A DNA stretch of 64,000 nt from Gammaproteobacteria bacterium (GCA_021772975.1 JAJFKY010000001.1:62001-126000); one strand, 5' to 3'; positions 8,667 to 17,873 are shown, counted from the first letter of the stretch. The notes: a model not told the origin generated them from the sequence alone. A program made the numbers and translations.

Positions 8667-10559
8667 TTACTGCAATTCGACCTCATCCAGATCAAATACA
8701 AACTCGCTATGACCACTGCCCGCGACCCAGGCAAACGCCTTCAGGCGCTTTAATTCAACCCCGCCAACCTTGTTCAGATCAATCTCGTGGGTTTGCCAAT
8801 CGCTGCCCAGCGTTATCTGCTGCAACGCCGGCATGGTATTGTCCTGACCGCCGCTGAACACCATCAACTGGTAATCGCCCGGTTGCCCGCGGGCACGAAA
8901 CCTGAGCACTTTGATATCACTGGCGTCGACCGGCGCCATCGGTTCCGGTGCAACAAAAGTTATCGCCCCCGCCCAGGGAAACATGCTGCCGGAACGAATC
9001 TGACCGGACACGTGCAGATACCCATTGGCATTATCCCCGGCGTTATTACCGGACAGCTCCTCAACCCGCTTTTCCAGCACGGCTTCCGACTGGCCACCCA
9101 GCATCTGATCGGTGGTCACCTGCCAGCCTGACTGGCTATCACCGATGTCATTGGACTCAAAGTCCGCCAGCAGATTGGCGGCATATTTTTCCGCGGCAGC
9201 GGTCTGTACCGGGGCTGCCAGCTGGTTGGTACGGACTATTCGATAGCCGTTTTTCCACACGCCGGCAATATTCACAGTGGCATCGATGTCATTCAGCGGG
9301 TTGCCTTCTACCAATACCATATCGGCTCGCAGGCCGGCGGCAATCCGGCCCCGATCAGACAGCCCGAATACATCGGCCACATCCGCTGTCGCCGCCCGCA
9401 GCGCCTGTTGGGGGCTGAGACCGGCCCGGGTCAGCCACCACAGTTCCTGATGCAGGCCGATGCCATGCGCGGTACCGGGGTTGGGCGCATCACTGCCGGC
9501 CAGAATCCGGACACCCGCGGCGTGCAGGCTGGCGACACTGCGCAACGCGGTGTCGATCACATCTGGATAAGCATTGGGAAACGCACTGCTCAGGCTGTTG
9601 CGCTGCACCTGACTAAGCTGCTGGTCAACAGCCGGCAACGCCAGCCAGCGATCAATCTGTGACTGCCCGGCCACACTGGCCTGCACCGCCAGGGTGGCAA
9701 TGACAAAGGCATTGTGCTGACGCGCCAGATCAAGCAACTCCTGATCAGCCGTTAGATCAGAAAACACATGCGCCAGACCGTCAGCCCCCGCCTGCAGGGC
9801 ATGTTTGGCAAACTCCAGCGTCGAGACATGCACAATACTGAGCAGACCCCGCTGCCTGGCGGCCGCCAGCACTGCCTGCAGGGTGGCCCGGTCCAGGGTG
9901 GCAATGCTGCCGTCATATTCGCTGCCGTTTTCATACACGACTTTAATGAAATCCGAGCCCTCCGCCTGTCGCGCCGCCACAAACGCATCCGCATCGGCTG
10001 CATTGCTCAGGGTGGGGATGGGTATGCCAAACTGGGTGCCATGCCCGCCGGGTGCGGTGATCAGACTGCCGGCCGAATAAATATCAGCAACATTCTGTTG
10101 CCCCAGCTGCTCACGGCTGGCGCGATAGTCGGATAATTTGCTCTGATCGCTGAACAGATCAATCGCCGTGGTCACGCCAAAGCGCAAGGCATCCTGCCGG
10201 GCTGTGCCAAACAGATGGACGTGGCTGTCAATCAGACCCGGTAGCAGGGTCTTCCCGGCACCGTCTATGCTTTGCAGGTCTGCCGGTATTTCCAGCGCCT
10301 GACCCACCGCCGCGATCAATCCATCACGCACCAGCACCGTCTGATTTTCCAGCACCTGTTGACCATCAAACACCCGCACCGCGTTGATCGAAAAACTGTT
10401 ATCCGGCAGCTGGTCGGAAGTGGTTGTGACGGCACCATCGTTTGCCGAGGGAGCGCTGTTGAGCATGAAATAAATAGCACCCACCAAGGCAGCGATCAAC
10501 AACACCAGCAGAATCGGCGTAACAGCAAGGCCGCGTGATTTTTTCTCATATGACATCAT
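8667..10559 (-). CDS. Membrane-anchored amidohydrolase fused to a CIA30-like domain
   Basis: This 630-residue protein has an N-terminal signal anchor (about 11-32) followed by a periplasmic or extracytoplasmic amidohydrolase. Metal-site motifs are GLIDSHVHLFG, IVHVSTLEF, ADGLAHV and AGSDAPNPGT, followed by the ALRAATADVADVFGL helix and GLRADMVLVEGNPLNDI, as in imidazolonepropionase/prolidase-like amidohydrolases. Residues of about 465-630 form a CIA30-like jelly-roll (DFESNDIGDSQSGWQ, DQMLGGQSEAVLE), probably a carbohydrate- or peptide-binding module. It sits between the ABC permease and the kinase, with 36 and 10 bases to its neighbours. Its substrate may be the molecule exported or detoxified by the operon. 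Confidence 0.85.
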   Translation of the reverse strand: MMSYEKKSRGLAVTPILLVLLIAALVGAIYFMLNSAPSANDGAVTTTSDQLPDNSFSINAVRVFDGQQVLENQTVLVRDGLIAAVGQALEIPADLQSIDGAGKTLLPGLIDSHVHLFGTARQDALRFGVTTAIDLFSDQSKLSDYRASREQLGQQNVADIYSAGSLITAPGGHGTQFGIPIPTLSNAADADAFVAARQAEGSDFIKVVYENGSEYDGSIATLDRATLQAVLAAARQRGLLSIVHVSTLEFAKHALQAGADGLAHVFSDLTADQELLDLARQHNAFVIATLAVQASVAGQSQIDRWLALPAVDQQLSQVQRNSLSSAFPNAYPDVIDTALRSVASLHAAGVRILAGSDAPNPGTAHGIGLHQELWWLTRAGLSPQQALRAATADVADVFGLSDRGRIAAGLRADMVLVEGNPLNDIDATVNIAGVWKNGYRIVRTNQLAAPVQTAAAEKYAANLLADFESNDIGDSQSGWQVTTDQMLGGQSEAVLEKRVEELSGNNAGDNANGYLHVSGQIRSGSMFPWAGAITFVAPEPMAPVDASDIKVLRFRARGQPGDYQLMVFSGGQDNTMPALQQITLGSDWQTHEIDLNKVGGVELKRLKAFAWVAGSGHSEFVFDLDEVELQ

Positions 10560-10594
10560 TGTTTATCTCCAAAAACAGTTGCTGACCAGCCAGA

Positions 10595-11353
10595 CTAGCG
10601 ATCACGCAGCCGCCGCCAGGCCAGACCGGCCAGTAACAGAAAAATACCGGTATACAACAGCAGTATCAGCACATGCCCGCTCAACGGTTGCCCCTGGTGT
10701 TTACCAATTACTGACAGTGCCAGCTGGGCCAGATGGTAAGCGGGAAAAACCACCGCTATTTTTTGCAGTATCACCGGCAATACAAACACCGGTATCCACA
10801 GACCGGATAAAAAAGCCATCGGCAGATACAGCAGGTTGATGATGGCCGGCGCGCTCTGGGAATTGCTGTGCAGGCCGATGAACAGCCCCATCGCGCAAAA
10901 CGGCAAAGTGCCGATCAGCAATATCAGCATCAACAGCAGCCACTGACCAAGCTCCAGGCGTACCCCCCCCATCAATACGGCAATACAGGCCAGCCCCAGC
11001 AGTATCAGTACCGAGAACATCAGGCAAATGCCGATCTTGGCGATGAAATAGGCACTCATCGGCATCGGCAGCACCCGCTTGAGCTGCAGCAGACCCTGCT
11101 GGCGGTCACTGGCCACGCCTACGCCAAAACCGAACAATGCCGGACCAATAACGCCGAATGCGCCATAACTGACCATCAGGTATTCAGCGTTGCCGGCCCC
11201 ACGGCCAAACATCACCCCAAAAAATGCGTAGAACATCCAGGGAAATAACAGCGTAGGCAAGGCAAACATCGGTATGCGGATCAGCCGCAGCCACTCGCTC
11301 CAGGTTTCCTGACAATGGATCGCCCATTGATGCCGGACCGTCAATGTATTCAT
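10595..11353 (-). CDS. ABC-2 type exporter permease
   Basis: This 252-residue integral membrane protein has six predicted segments, in the order expected for ABC-2 permeases (about 28-48, 62-84, 108-133, 140-165, 175-200 and 228-245). It shows the internal signature GIFIGLHSNSQSA-like loop and FLSGLWIPVFVLP, matching YvfS/NatB-like exporters. Its ATG overlaps the ATPase stop (ATGA at 11350-11353), so the pair is coupled. The family exports drugs, peptides or lipids; here the substrate is unknown. Confidence 0.9.
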   Translation of the reverse strand: MNTLTVRHQWAIHCQETWSEWLRLIRIPMFALPTLLFPWMFYAFFGVMFGRGAGNAEYLMVSYGAFGVIGPALFGFGVGVASDRQQGLLQLKRVLPMPMSAYFIAKIGICLMFSVLILLGLACIAVLMGGVRLELGQWLLLMLILLIGTLPFCAMGLFIGLHSNSQSAPAIINLLYLPMAFLSGLWIPVFVLPVILQKIAVVFPAYHLAQLALSVIGKHQGQPLSGHVLILLLYTGIFLLLAGLAWRRLRDR

Positions 11354-12339
11354 GCTGCTTGCTCCTTGTCGGTGAGAGTATCGGCGGCGGATGTGCCGGT
11401 TTCGGTCAGGGCCAGAAAAGCCTCTTCCAGCCCAGCGCCGGTGACCTGCAGATCGGTCAGGGCCTGATCGCGCTGCAGCAGATCACGCAGCAATGCTTCC
11501 GCGTTCTGGGTCAACAGCGTGCATTGGATCAGCTTGTCCTGATCCGCGTTGGGCTGTGTTTCGATCTGCAGCTTTTCTATCAATGGGTGACTTTCCAATT
11601 CAGCGACAGGCAGGCCGGTACGGCAGTGAACCTGCTTTAAGCTGACCCGCTGCTTGATTTGCGCCGGCGTACCCGCGGCCACCATGCGGCCTTGATTGAG
11701 CACCACAATCTGATCAGCCAGGGCATCGGCTTCTTCCAGATAGTGGGTGGTTAAAATAACCCCTGCGCCACGTTGGGCATATGCCCGGATATTGCGCCAC
11801 AGGCTACGGCGGGCCTGCACATCCAGGCCAGTGGTGGGTTCATCCAGAAACAGCAAATCCGGTTCGCCCGCCAGAGCGATGGCAAACTGTACCCGACGTT
11901 TTTCACCGCCAGATAACTTGCCATAGCGGGTCTTGGCCTTGCCTTCCAGACCGGCCATTTCCAGCAGCCTGGGGGTGGACAGCGGGCTTTGATAGTAAGC
12001 GGAAAACTGACGGATCAATTCATACACTTTTAAGGTATCCGCCAGCTCCGCCTGTTGCAGCATCACACCAATTCGCTGGCGCACAGCCAGCACACCTGGT
12101 GTTTGTCCAAACAACTGAATATGCCCGGCATCGGGCTTATAAACCCCCAGCATCAGGTTCACCAGTGTGGTCTTGCCCGCCCCATTCGGCCCCAGAATAG
12201 CCAGCACCTGCCCGGCTTTCAGGCTCAGACTGATGTCGTTCAATACCGCTAAGCGTTCAAAGGCGTGTTTTACCCCGCTAACTTCAGCCAGTATTCCAGG
12301 CGGGTTGGATGGAGTCTGTAAATTTTGCTGCTGAGACAT
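11350..12339 (-). CDS. ABC exporter ATP-binding protein
   Basis: This is a single nucleotide-binding domain of about 329 residues. It shows Walker A (GPNGAGKTT), Q-loop (GVMLQQAEL), signature (KLSGGEKRRV), Walker B (LLFLDEPTTGLD) and H-loop (LTTHYLEEAD). A C-terminal extension of about 90 residues is typical of DrrA/CcmA-type subunits. The ATG at 12339 gives a family-like N-terminus; the longer frame from 12435 would start inside the palindrome at 12421-12436. First gene of the operon ATPase, permease, amidohydrolase, kinase, regulator, an arrangement matching Bacillus YvfRSTU with one enzyme inserted. Confidence 0.9.
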   Translation of the reverse strand: MSQQQNLQTPSNPPGILAEVSGVKHAFERLAVLNDISLSLKAGQVLAILGPNGAGKTTLVNLMLGVYKPDAGHIQLFGQTPGVLAVRQRIGVMLQQAELADTLKVYELIRQFSAYYQSPLSTPRLLEMAGLEGKAKTRYGKLSGGEKRRVQFAIALAGEPDLLFLDEPTTGLDVQARRSLWRNIRAYAQRGAGVILTTHYLEEADALADQIVVLNQGRMVAAGTPAQIKQRVSLKQVHCRTGLPVAELESHPLIEKLQIETQPNADQDKLIQCTLLTQNAEALLRDLLQRDQALTDLQVTGAGLEEAFLALTETGTSAADTLTDKEQAA

Positions 12340-12420
12340 GATGGCGTGTACGTTTGTGATTGAAGTCCAATTCTCCGCTTTTTTGCAGCACCACATCAGT
12401 GCGGGATATAAGTAATCCTG

Positions 12421-12436
12421 CATGACAAGTGTCATG
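12421..12436. promoter_or_regulatory. Palindrome CATGACA-AG-TGTCATG upstream of exporter operon
   Basis: A 16-base element with perfect 7-bp arms and a 2-base centre lies 82 bases upstream of the ATPase start. It is well placed to be the binding site of the LuxR-type regulator encoded at the operon end. This is inferred from symmetry and position only. Confidence 0.5.
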
Positions 12437-12637
12437 TCGGATCACCTGTCGTCACCAGCAGCTGTTGCATTGCTGACCGGCAATCACTGCCTGGCAAGCT
12501 GAACTCACCAGATATCACGCCTTAAATCTTAGCTGCATGGGTTAAGCAAAAAACCTGCAAAAGACGTAAAATTCATATATGCTGCGACGGAAATAAAATC
12601 ACGATTCTCGCAAACTAGATATTTCGGAGTTATAAAG

Positions 12638-13387
12638 ATGTTCACTCGTGTCGTTGTTATGAGCTTAATGCTGGCATCCATCAATAGTGTTGCCAATGAA
12701 GACATTGCCACCAATGGACCAAACAACAGCTTTGGCGGCGGCGGCGTTGTAGAAATTGGTGCTATCACCAATCCATCCGTATTAATGGACTTTGATGGTG
12801 TCAGCACCGGTCCAATCACCGTCGGTGGCCTGCAGGCGGCTTTTCCAGGAAGCTCTCTGGCAAATATCGTACAGACCCCCAGAGCGCTTACCGGTAACTA
12901 CAACTTCCAGGATGGCAGTGGCCAGGCGCTGGGCGGCAATCCCGATCAATCCGGAGATCTGGTCATCGTTGCCAGTGGGGATGATTTTGGCGAAATCGAA
13001 TCAACCGTGATTTCACTCAACCAGCCGGCCACCCAGTTCGGCTTCGGCATTGGTGACTGGTCAGGCCCGTTTAATGCGATTTTCCGCAGCAATGGCGCTG
13101 AAGTGGGCAGCATCCAGGTGGTTACCACCACCACAGGTACAGCCGGCGGTCCGGGCAGTGAACACTTCCTGGAATCCGCTACACCGTTTGATGAAATTGA
13201 ATTGACGGCATCTCCGGACAACCCGGCAGCCAACTGGGTCATTCACTTTATCCAGGTTGAACAAGGCGAGTTACTGCCACCGCCTCCAGCAGTACCCACA
13301 CTGAATCCATTCGGCCTGGCACTATTGTTACTGGCCATGCTGGCTTTCGGCTGGTTACGTCAGCGGCGGCATTCAACACCAGCATAA
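12638..13387 (+). CDS. Secreted protein with IPTL-CTERM-like sorting tail
   Basis: This 249-residue protein has a signal peptide (1-20, cleavage near NSVA-NED) and a mature beta-rich domain (about 25-205) with no recognised family. A C-terminal tripartite tail follows: the motif VPTLNPFG, a hydrophobic stretch LALLLLAMLAFGWL, then basic RQRRHS. Such a tail is the hallmark of IPTL-CTERM/PEP-CTERM-type proteins that are anchored and then processed at the envelope. No exosortase gene is visible in the window. A second protein with a similar tail is at 41922-42440. A strong hairpin follows at 13404-13428. Confidence 0.75.
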   Translation: MFTRVVVMSLMLASINSVANEDIATNGPNNSFGGGGVVEIGAITNPSVLMDFDGVSTGPITVGGLQAAFPGSSLANIVQTPRALTGNYNFQDGSGQALGGNPDQSGDLVIVASGDDFGEIESTVISLNQPATQFGFGIGDWSGPFNAIFRSNGAEVGSIQVVTTTTGTAGGPGSEHFLESATPFDEIELTASPDNPAANWVIHFIQVEQGELLPPPPAVPTLNPFGLALLLLAMLAFGWLRQRRHSTPA

Positions 13388-13403
13388 GCGCTCTTATTGC
13401 TAT

Positions 13404-13428
13404 GGGCGGCAGGCCATGCCTGCCGCCC
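13404..13428 (+). terminator. Strong hairpin after the IPTL-CTERM-like gene
   Basis: GGGCGGCAGGC-CAT-GCCTGCCGCCC is a perfect 11-bp stem with a 3-base loop, 17 bases after the stop codon. It is followed by TATTCTC, a weak U-rich tract on the plus strand. It probably terminates this gene and may also serve the convergent cytochrome gene. Confidence 0.75.
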
Positions 13429-13495
13429 TATTCTCACAGCCGGAAGTGTTCAATCGCCGGTGAGGAAATTTTATTTCTTGATCCCCCCGCCGCTA

Positions 13496-14221
13496 TTACT
13501 CCTGCAATTGATCAATCCGTTGCTGTAAAAAACCGGCGGCGCTCGAGTTTAATTCCATCGCTCTGGCATAGTGCGTCTTAGCCAGCACAGCATTTCCCTC
13601 TCGATTCGCCAGCTCGCCATAAGCAAAATGGCCCATAAAAGATTCCGGATTATCCGCCAATAAAATATCCAGGACCGCATAGGCTTGATCTGTATGTCCC
13701 GCCAGTGCCCGGGATTGAGCAAACTCGGTCAGGGTGAAGTCGCTGAAATCATAACTGTGGGTCCCGTAATACCTGCTGCGCAATGTTTGATATTGCTGCT
13801 GGATACCGGCAACACCCTGTTCGTCTGCTGCTTCGGCCAATACCGCCGCCAACATTTTCGGCTGGGGCACACCACGATGACAAGTCACGCATTCAACTTG
13901 AACATGGGTCGCCGTTGAATATCCGCTGATGGTGTTATTAATACCCTGGGTTAATTCCAGCATGGCGCGCGCCAGTTTTTTCCGCGGTTTTTCATCGGCC
14001 GCAAAGTCGTACTCCTGCAGCGGTTGAGATTCTTCACCGACATGGCAGGAGGAACACCGCAAACCGGTGGATATCGCAAAGTTTTTCATGGTATCGCGCA
14101 ACTCACCGGGGGTAATGTCTTTGGACAGCACCTTCAGGTTTTGCGGATTCTCATAAATATCGTCCGCCATCGCTACTACCTGCCCAAACAGGCTTATCAC
14201 CAAAATCAGCATCGTACGCAT
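13496..14221 (-). CDS. Periplasmic diheme cytochrome, reaction-centre cytochrome c-like
   Basis: This 241-residue protein has a signal peptide (cleavage near VVAMA-DDI) and two c-type heme motifs, CSSCH (within GLRCSSCHVG) and CVTCH (within VECVTCHRGVPQP). The spacing and surrounding residues match the photosynthetic reaction-centre cytochrome c subunit family, which in non-phototrophs occurs as a short diheme form. The C-terminal 80 residues look TPR-like (LAGHTDQAYAVLDILLADNPES, AYGELANREGNAVLAKTHYARAMELN). The start has AGGAG six bases upstream. It is divergent from the two-component system at 14424 and may be under its control. The electron-transfer partner is unknown. Confidence 0.8.
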   Translation of the reverse strand: MRTMLILVISLFGQVVAMADDIYENPQNLKVLSKDITPGELRDTMKNFAISTGLRCSSCHVGEESQPLQEYDFAADEKPRKKLARAMLELTQGINNTISGYSTATHVQVECVTCHRGVPQPKMLAAVLAEAADEQGVAGIQQQYQTLRSRYYGTHSYDFSDFTLTEFAQSRALAGHTDQAYAVLDILLADNPESFMGHFAYGELANREGNAVLAKTHYARAMELNSSAAGFLQQRIDQLQE

Positions 14222-14266
14222 CGTCTTCTCCTGTGACTGATATTGACCACGCTAACCCCTGGTGAT

Positions 14267-14314
14267 TGTCAGCAGGTGGGCATCGGGTACGGGTTATGTC
14301 AGGGTTTTGTCAGG
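14267..14314. promoter_or_regulatory. TGTCAGG direct repeats
   Basis: TGTCAGG occurs at 14297-14303 and 14308-14314, exactly 11 bases apart, with TGTCAGC at 14267-14273. Direct repeats with 11-base phasing are typical of OmpR-family sites. They lie in the divergent region between the cytochrome gene and the kinase-regulator pair, so autoregulation is plausible. Confidence 0.35.
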
Positions 14315-14423
14315 AATATTCGTCGTGGCTGTTTTTCAGGGGATAATCTGGTGACGGTCGATAAACTGCAGATCAGCCATAACTTGCGGGCCGGATCAGG
14401 TAACGACAGAATGGATGGCAGCC

Positions 14424-16028
14424 ATGCGCACCAATCACCTTAATCGCTGGATTATGCTTTTACTGGCAGCCCTGATGGTACTCAGCATTGCCCTGGGACG
14501 TCAGGGCTATCGCATAGCACGTACTCAGGATGCCGTTACTGACACGATATTGCATGATTATGCACAGTTAATTGCTGATAATTATGGCCGGGCGATGCAG
14601 ACACGGATTGGTTTTGAGCGGGTTTACCAGTTGCTGCGTGAACTGGGCGCCGCCGATCTGTTGCAAACCGGTCTTGATGGCTGGTCAGCCGTCGAAGCCA
14701 ATATGCTGGCCGAAAAAACTCTCGGATTGCCTCTGCAAGCTGCATTTTATTTTCCGCAGACAACCCCTACCGACAACGGTGCCAGCTATACCGGCTTATA
14801 TGGTCAATCCGCCGAAGCCGGCCGTCTGGCCCACCATTGGTGGACAGAAAGTAATGAGGGTTTTGTCCATCCTTTTCAGGTATTGCACTGGAATCAAAAC
14901 AACCAGGCACAAACTCTGGTGCTGGCACCGGCAACCAATGGTCCGGATATTATCGGGCTGGTACTCAACCCGGCAGTGTTCGCAAGCCTGGCTGAAGCCA
15001 TTAGCACCGATCATCTTTTATTGCCGTCCGCGCTGGCGGATTCGGATGCCATCCGGCCATTTGTGCATCTGCAGGTAAAAGATACTGCCGGCAATAACCT
15101 GTTCAGCACCGCCGCTTACCGCGGCAACAGCACCACCGCCACGCAGATCATCTCCGGTGACTATGCCGGGCTGTTTGCCGGATACACCATCAGCGCCACG
15201 ATTGAACGGCAAGCCGCCGGGCTGTTTGCTTTTGGTGCACACCCACGTGCCGACTTATCCGGGATAGCGATTTTGCTGCTGCTGACTCTGGTGCTGGGTG
15301 GAGCGGCATTGCTGTTATTGCGGCGTGAGCGTAAATTGATATTGATGCGCGGTGATTTTGTCGCGCGGGTTTCGCATGAGCTGCGCACGCCGCTTACCCA
15401 GATAAGAATGTACGCGGAATCATTGTTGTTCGAGCGGCTGCCAGCCAGATCTGATCAGACACGCGCGCTGCAGGTTATTCAGCGTGAAACCACACGGCTG
15501 GGTCACTTGGTGGAAAATATCCTGCGCTTTTCCGGCGGCAATGGGCCAACCACCACGCTGGAAAATCAGCCGTACACATTGCATACCCTGTTACACCAGT
15601 TGCGCGATGATTTCACGCCCATGCTGAGTGCCCGACAAACCACTTTGACAATAGCCTGCGATAACACCATCACCAGTCTGTGCCACCGTGAAAGTGTGTT
15701 CCAGATACTTGGCAATCTGCTCGATAACGCACTCAAATATGGCCCCATCGGACAGGCCCTGAAGTTATCGGTAACCCGGGACAATAACGTGATCCATATT
15801 TGCCTGGATGATCAGGGACCCGGCATTCCGAAACGCTATCAGCGGCGTATTTTTGAACCTTATTTTCGGCTGAAAGGCGAACGGAGCCGGGCGATTGCCG
15901 GTACCGGGATCGGGCTGTCAGTGGCCGCCGATCTGGCACGGCAGATGGGTGGCGGCCTGGCGGTGGAGTCATTGGCTTCCACAGGCAGTCATGGCAGCCG
16001 TTTTTGCCTGACGTTACCCGCGGCATAA
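14424..16028 (+). CDS. Sensor histidine kinase (HisKA)
   Basis: This kinase has about 534 residues. One N-terminal transmembrane helix (about 8-28) is followed by a large extracytoplasmic sensor domain (about 30-275) and a second helix (about 280-300, IAILLLLTLVLGGAALLLL). The HisKA domain has the H-box FVARVSHELRTPLTQ with H318, and the HATPase_c domain has LGNLLDNALKYG (N-box), DDQGPGIP (G1) and GTGIGLSVAADL (G2). The ATG at 14424 (MRTNHL) fits better than the one at 14415. The gene ends 5 bases before its response regulator. The sensor domain is not a type I recognise, so the stimulus is unknown. Confidence 0.9.
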   Translation: MRTNHLNRWIMLLLAALMVLSIALGRQGYRIARTQDAVTDTILHDYAQLIADNYGRAMQTRIGFERVYQLLRELGAADLLQTGLDGWSAVEANMLAEKTLGLPLQAAFYFPQTTPTDNGASYTGLYGQSAEAGRLAHHWWTESNEGFVHPFQVLHWNQNNQAQTLVLAPATNGPDIIGLVLNPAVFASLAEAISTDHLLLPSALADSDAIRPFVHLQVKDTAGNNLFSTAAYRGNSTTATQIISGDYAGLFAGYTISATIERQAAGLFAFGAHPRADLSGIAILLLLTLVLGGAALLLLRRERKLILMRGDFVARVSHELRTPLTQIRMYAESLLFERLPARSDQTRALQVIQRETTRLGHLVENILRFSGGNGPTTTLENQPYTLHTLLHQLRDDFTPMLSARQTTLTIACDNTITSLCHRESVFQILGNLLDNALKYGPIGQALKLSVTRDNNVIHICLDDQGPGIPKRYQRRIFEPYFRLKGERSRAIAGTGIGLSVAADLARQMGGGLAVESLASTGSHGSRFCLTLPAA

Positions 16029-16033
16029 CCCAG

Positions 16034-16720
16034 ATGGCAAGCATCCTGATCATTGAAGACAATGCTGATCTGGCAAGCGGGCTGAGCGCCAATCTGGAAT
16101 TGGAGGGTCATCAAATACAGCAATGCGCGGACGGCCAGTACGCACTGCAGCAAGTGCTTGAGTATCGTCCCGAGCTGATTATTCTGGACATCATGCTGCC
16201 CAACCGGGATGGTTTTCGGTTACTCGATGACATTCGTGCACACCAGCAAACCATGCCTGTGCTGATGTTGACCGCGCGTGGTGAGGAGACGGACAAGGTC
16301 CGCGCCTTGCGTGGCGGCGCCGACGATTATCTGACCAAGCCCTTCGGGCTGATGGAACTGCTGGCCAGAGTGGAGGCTCTGCTGCGCCGGGCTGGCAACA
16401 AGACGGCACCGCCGGGCACACCCGAGGTGTTATTTCCGGGAATCACCCTGCAACGCCATATCCGTCAGGTCCGTGTCCTGGATAAGCCGGTTCAACTCAC
16501 ACCCAAGGAATATGACCTGCTGCTGGCGCTGCTGGAGCAACCCAATCAGGTGCATTCCAGGCAGGCATTATTACGCCAGGTCTGGGGGCATCAGGCTGAT
16601 ATCGAGAGCAGAACCGTGGACACCCACATCGCTGAGTTACGCAAAAAAATTGAACCCGACCCGGCCCAGCCACAATTTTTACTGACGGCTCGTGGTTCAG
16701 GTTATTGGCTAAAAATATAA
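16034..16720 (+). CDS. OmpR/PhoB-family response regulator
   Basis: This 228-residue regulator has a receiver with E9-D10, phosphoacceptor D52 (LIILDIMLPNRDG), and the T/K switch region (MLTARGEETD, YLTKPFG). A C-terminal winged helix (about 130-228) carries LTPKEYDLLLALLEQP and SRTVDTHIAELRKKI. The ATG at 16034 begins a canonical receiver (MASILIIEDN), while the upstream frame from 16004 overlaps the kinase. It is coupled to the kinase gene. Candidate targets are its own promoter and the divergent cytochrome gene, judged by the repeats at 14267-14314. Confidence 0.92.
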   Translation: MASILIIEDNADLASGLSANLELEGHQIQQCADGQYALQQVLEYRPELIILDIMLPNRDGFRLLDDIRAHQQTMPVLMLTARGEETDKVRALRGGADDYLTKPFGLMELLARVEALLRRAGNKTAPPGTPEVLFPGITLQRHIRQVRVLDKPVQLTPKEYDLLLALLEQPNQVHSRQALLRQVWGHQADIESRTVDTHIAELRKKIEPDPAQPQFLLTARGSGYWLKI

Positions 16721-16748
16721 CCCGGCATCAATTAAAACGGCTGCTTCA

Positions 16749-17873
16749 TTAATGTACCGCCTGCAAAATATCAAATGCCATTCCCTGACCCAGATAAGGA
16801 TGCTCAAAAGGTGCCGGAGACACATTGCTCAATACAATAATGACTGTTTTGTCCTCCGGTGCGAACACCACATGAGATTCATAGCCACCAACCTGACCTT
16901 GCCTTTCCACCAGTGTTAACGGGGCGTCATCAATACCTACCGGCGCTGGATACACCCAACTCCCAAAAGCCACATAACCTTTGCCGGGGTCCGAGGTAAA
17001 CATGGTTGTGGTCGCGTGCTCACTCAGCAACGTAAAATTCATCAGGGCAGTGACCCAGGCATGCAGATCATCAACATGGCTATACATCGCACCAGCCGCG
17101 CCATAGTTTTCCCAGCGAATATCTAAGCCGGGTTGCAGACCACTGGCGGTGCGAAAATAATCCTGGGCAAAGTCATCACGATTGGTTTTGCCGTTGGCCA
17201 TACCGGTATGCTGCATTGTCAGTGGATCCAATATCCGCTGTTGCAAAACCTGTTCAAACGGCTGCTGCAGTTGCGCCTCTATGATCGCCCCCAATACCAG
17301 GTAATCCAGATTGTTGTAACGAAACCTGCTACCTGGCGTCCACTCCACACCCCGTGTACAAACCCGTTGTAAAGCCTGCTGATGGATCACCGCCGGAGCA
17401 AAGCGGGTTTGCAAATAAGCCGTCTCATCCGGAAACTCTTCGATACCGGATGTGTGTTGCAATAAGTGCTGCACGGTTATTGTCTGCATATCAGCCGAGC
17501 TGCACTGTTCAGGAAACAGGTCCGCCAGGCTATTCTCCAGAACCAAACCACCTTGCTCCACCAACTGCATAATCAACAGCGCGGTAAACTGTTTGGTGAC
17601 CGAGCCGATCTGAAATGGCATATCAGGCGTTATCGGTTGTTCGCTGTTGGTATCAGTCATGCCAACTGTAGGCTGGCCTAAAGCACGCCGGTATAGCGTT
17701 TGTCCGGCCTGGCCGACCAGCACCACCCCCTGGAAGGCTTGTTGTTCGATATAAGGCTTGACCGCGTTATCAATTTTGTGATGCTGTTCCGCGGCAAAAC
17801 TGCACAGGTTACCGGTCAGTCCAACAAGCAAGTAGAGGTGTAACCAGAGCTTTTTTATCGGTAAGCGGCGCAT
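16749..17873 (-). CDS. Secreted serine hydrolase, beta-lactamase class C fold
   Basis: This 374-residue protein has a signal peptide (about 1-28, ending near NLCSFA). The Beta-lactamase (PF00144) domain shows the S-x-x-K motif S91-V-T-K94 (IGSVTKQFTALL) and Y186-x-N188 (RFRYNNLDYLVLG). Family members include esterases, D-amino peptidases, LACTB-like peptidases and AmpC enzymes, so the substrate cannot be read from sequence. The ATG at 17873 has AAGGA upstream; the frame starting at 17900 lacks one. It is convergent with the response regulator gene. Confidence 0.88.
   Translation of the reverse strand: MRRLPIKKLWLHLYLLVGLTGNLCSFAAEQHHKIDNAVKPYIEQQAFQGVVLVGQAGQTLYRRALGQPTVGMTDTNSEQPITPDMPFQIGSVTKQFTALLIMQLVEQGGLVLENSLADLFPEQCSSADMQTITVQHLLQHTSGIEEFPDETAYLQTRFAPAVIHQQALQRVCTRGVEWTPGSRFRYNNLDYLVLGAIIEAQLQQPFEQVLQQRILDPLTMQHTGMANGKTNRDDFAQDYFRTASGLQPGLDIRWENYGAAGAMYSHVDDLHAWVTALMNFTLLSEHATTTMFTSDPGKGYVAFGSWVYPAPVGIDDAPLTLVERQGQVGGYESHVVFAPEDKTVIIVLSNVSPAPFEHPYLGQGMAFDILQAVH

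Noticed and set aside
8948-9418. 156-residue open frame opposite the amidohydrolase
   Set aside because: It is Pro/Arg-rich low-complexity translation typical of antisense frames.
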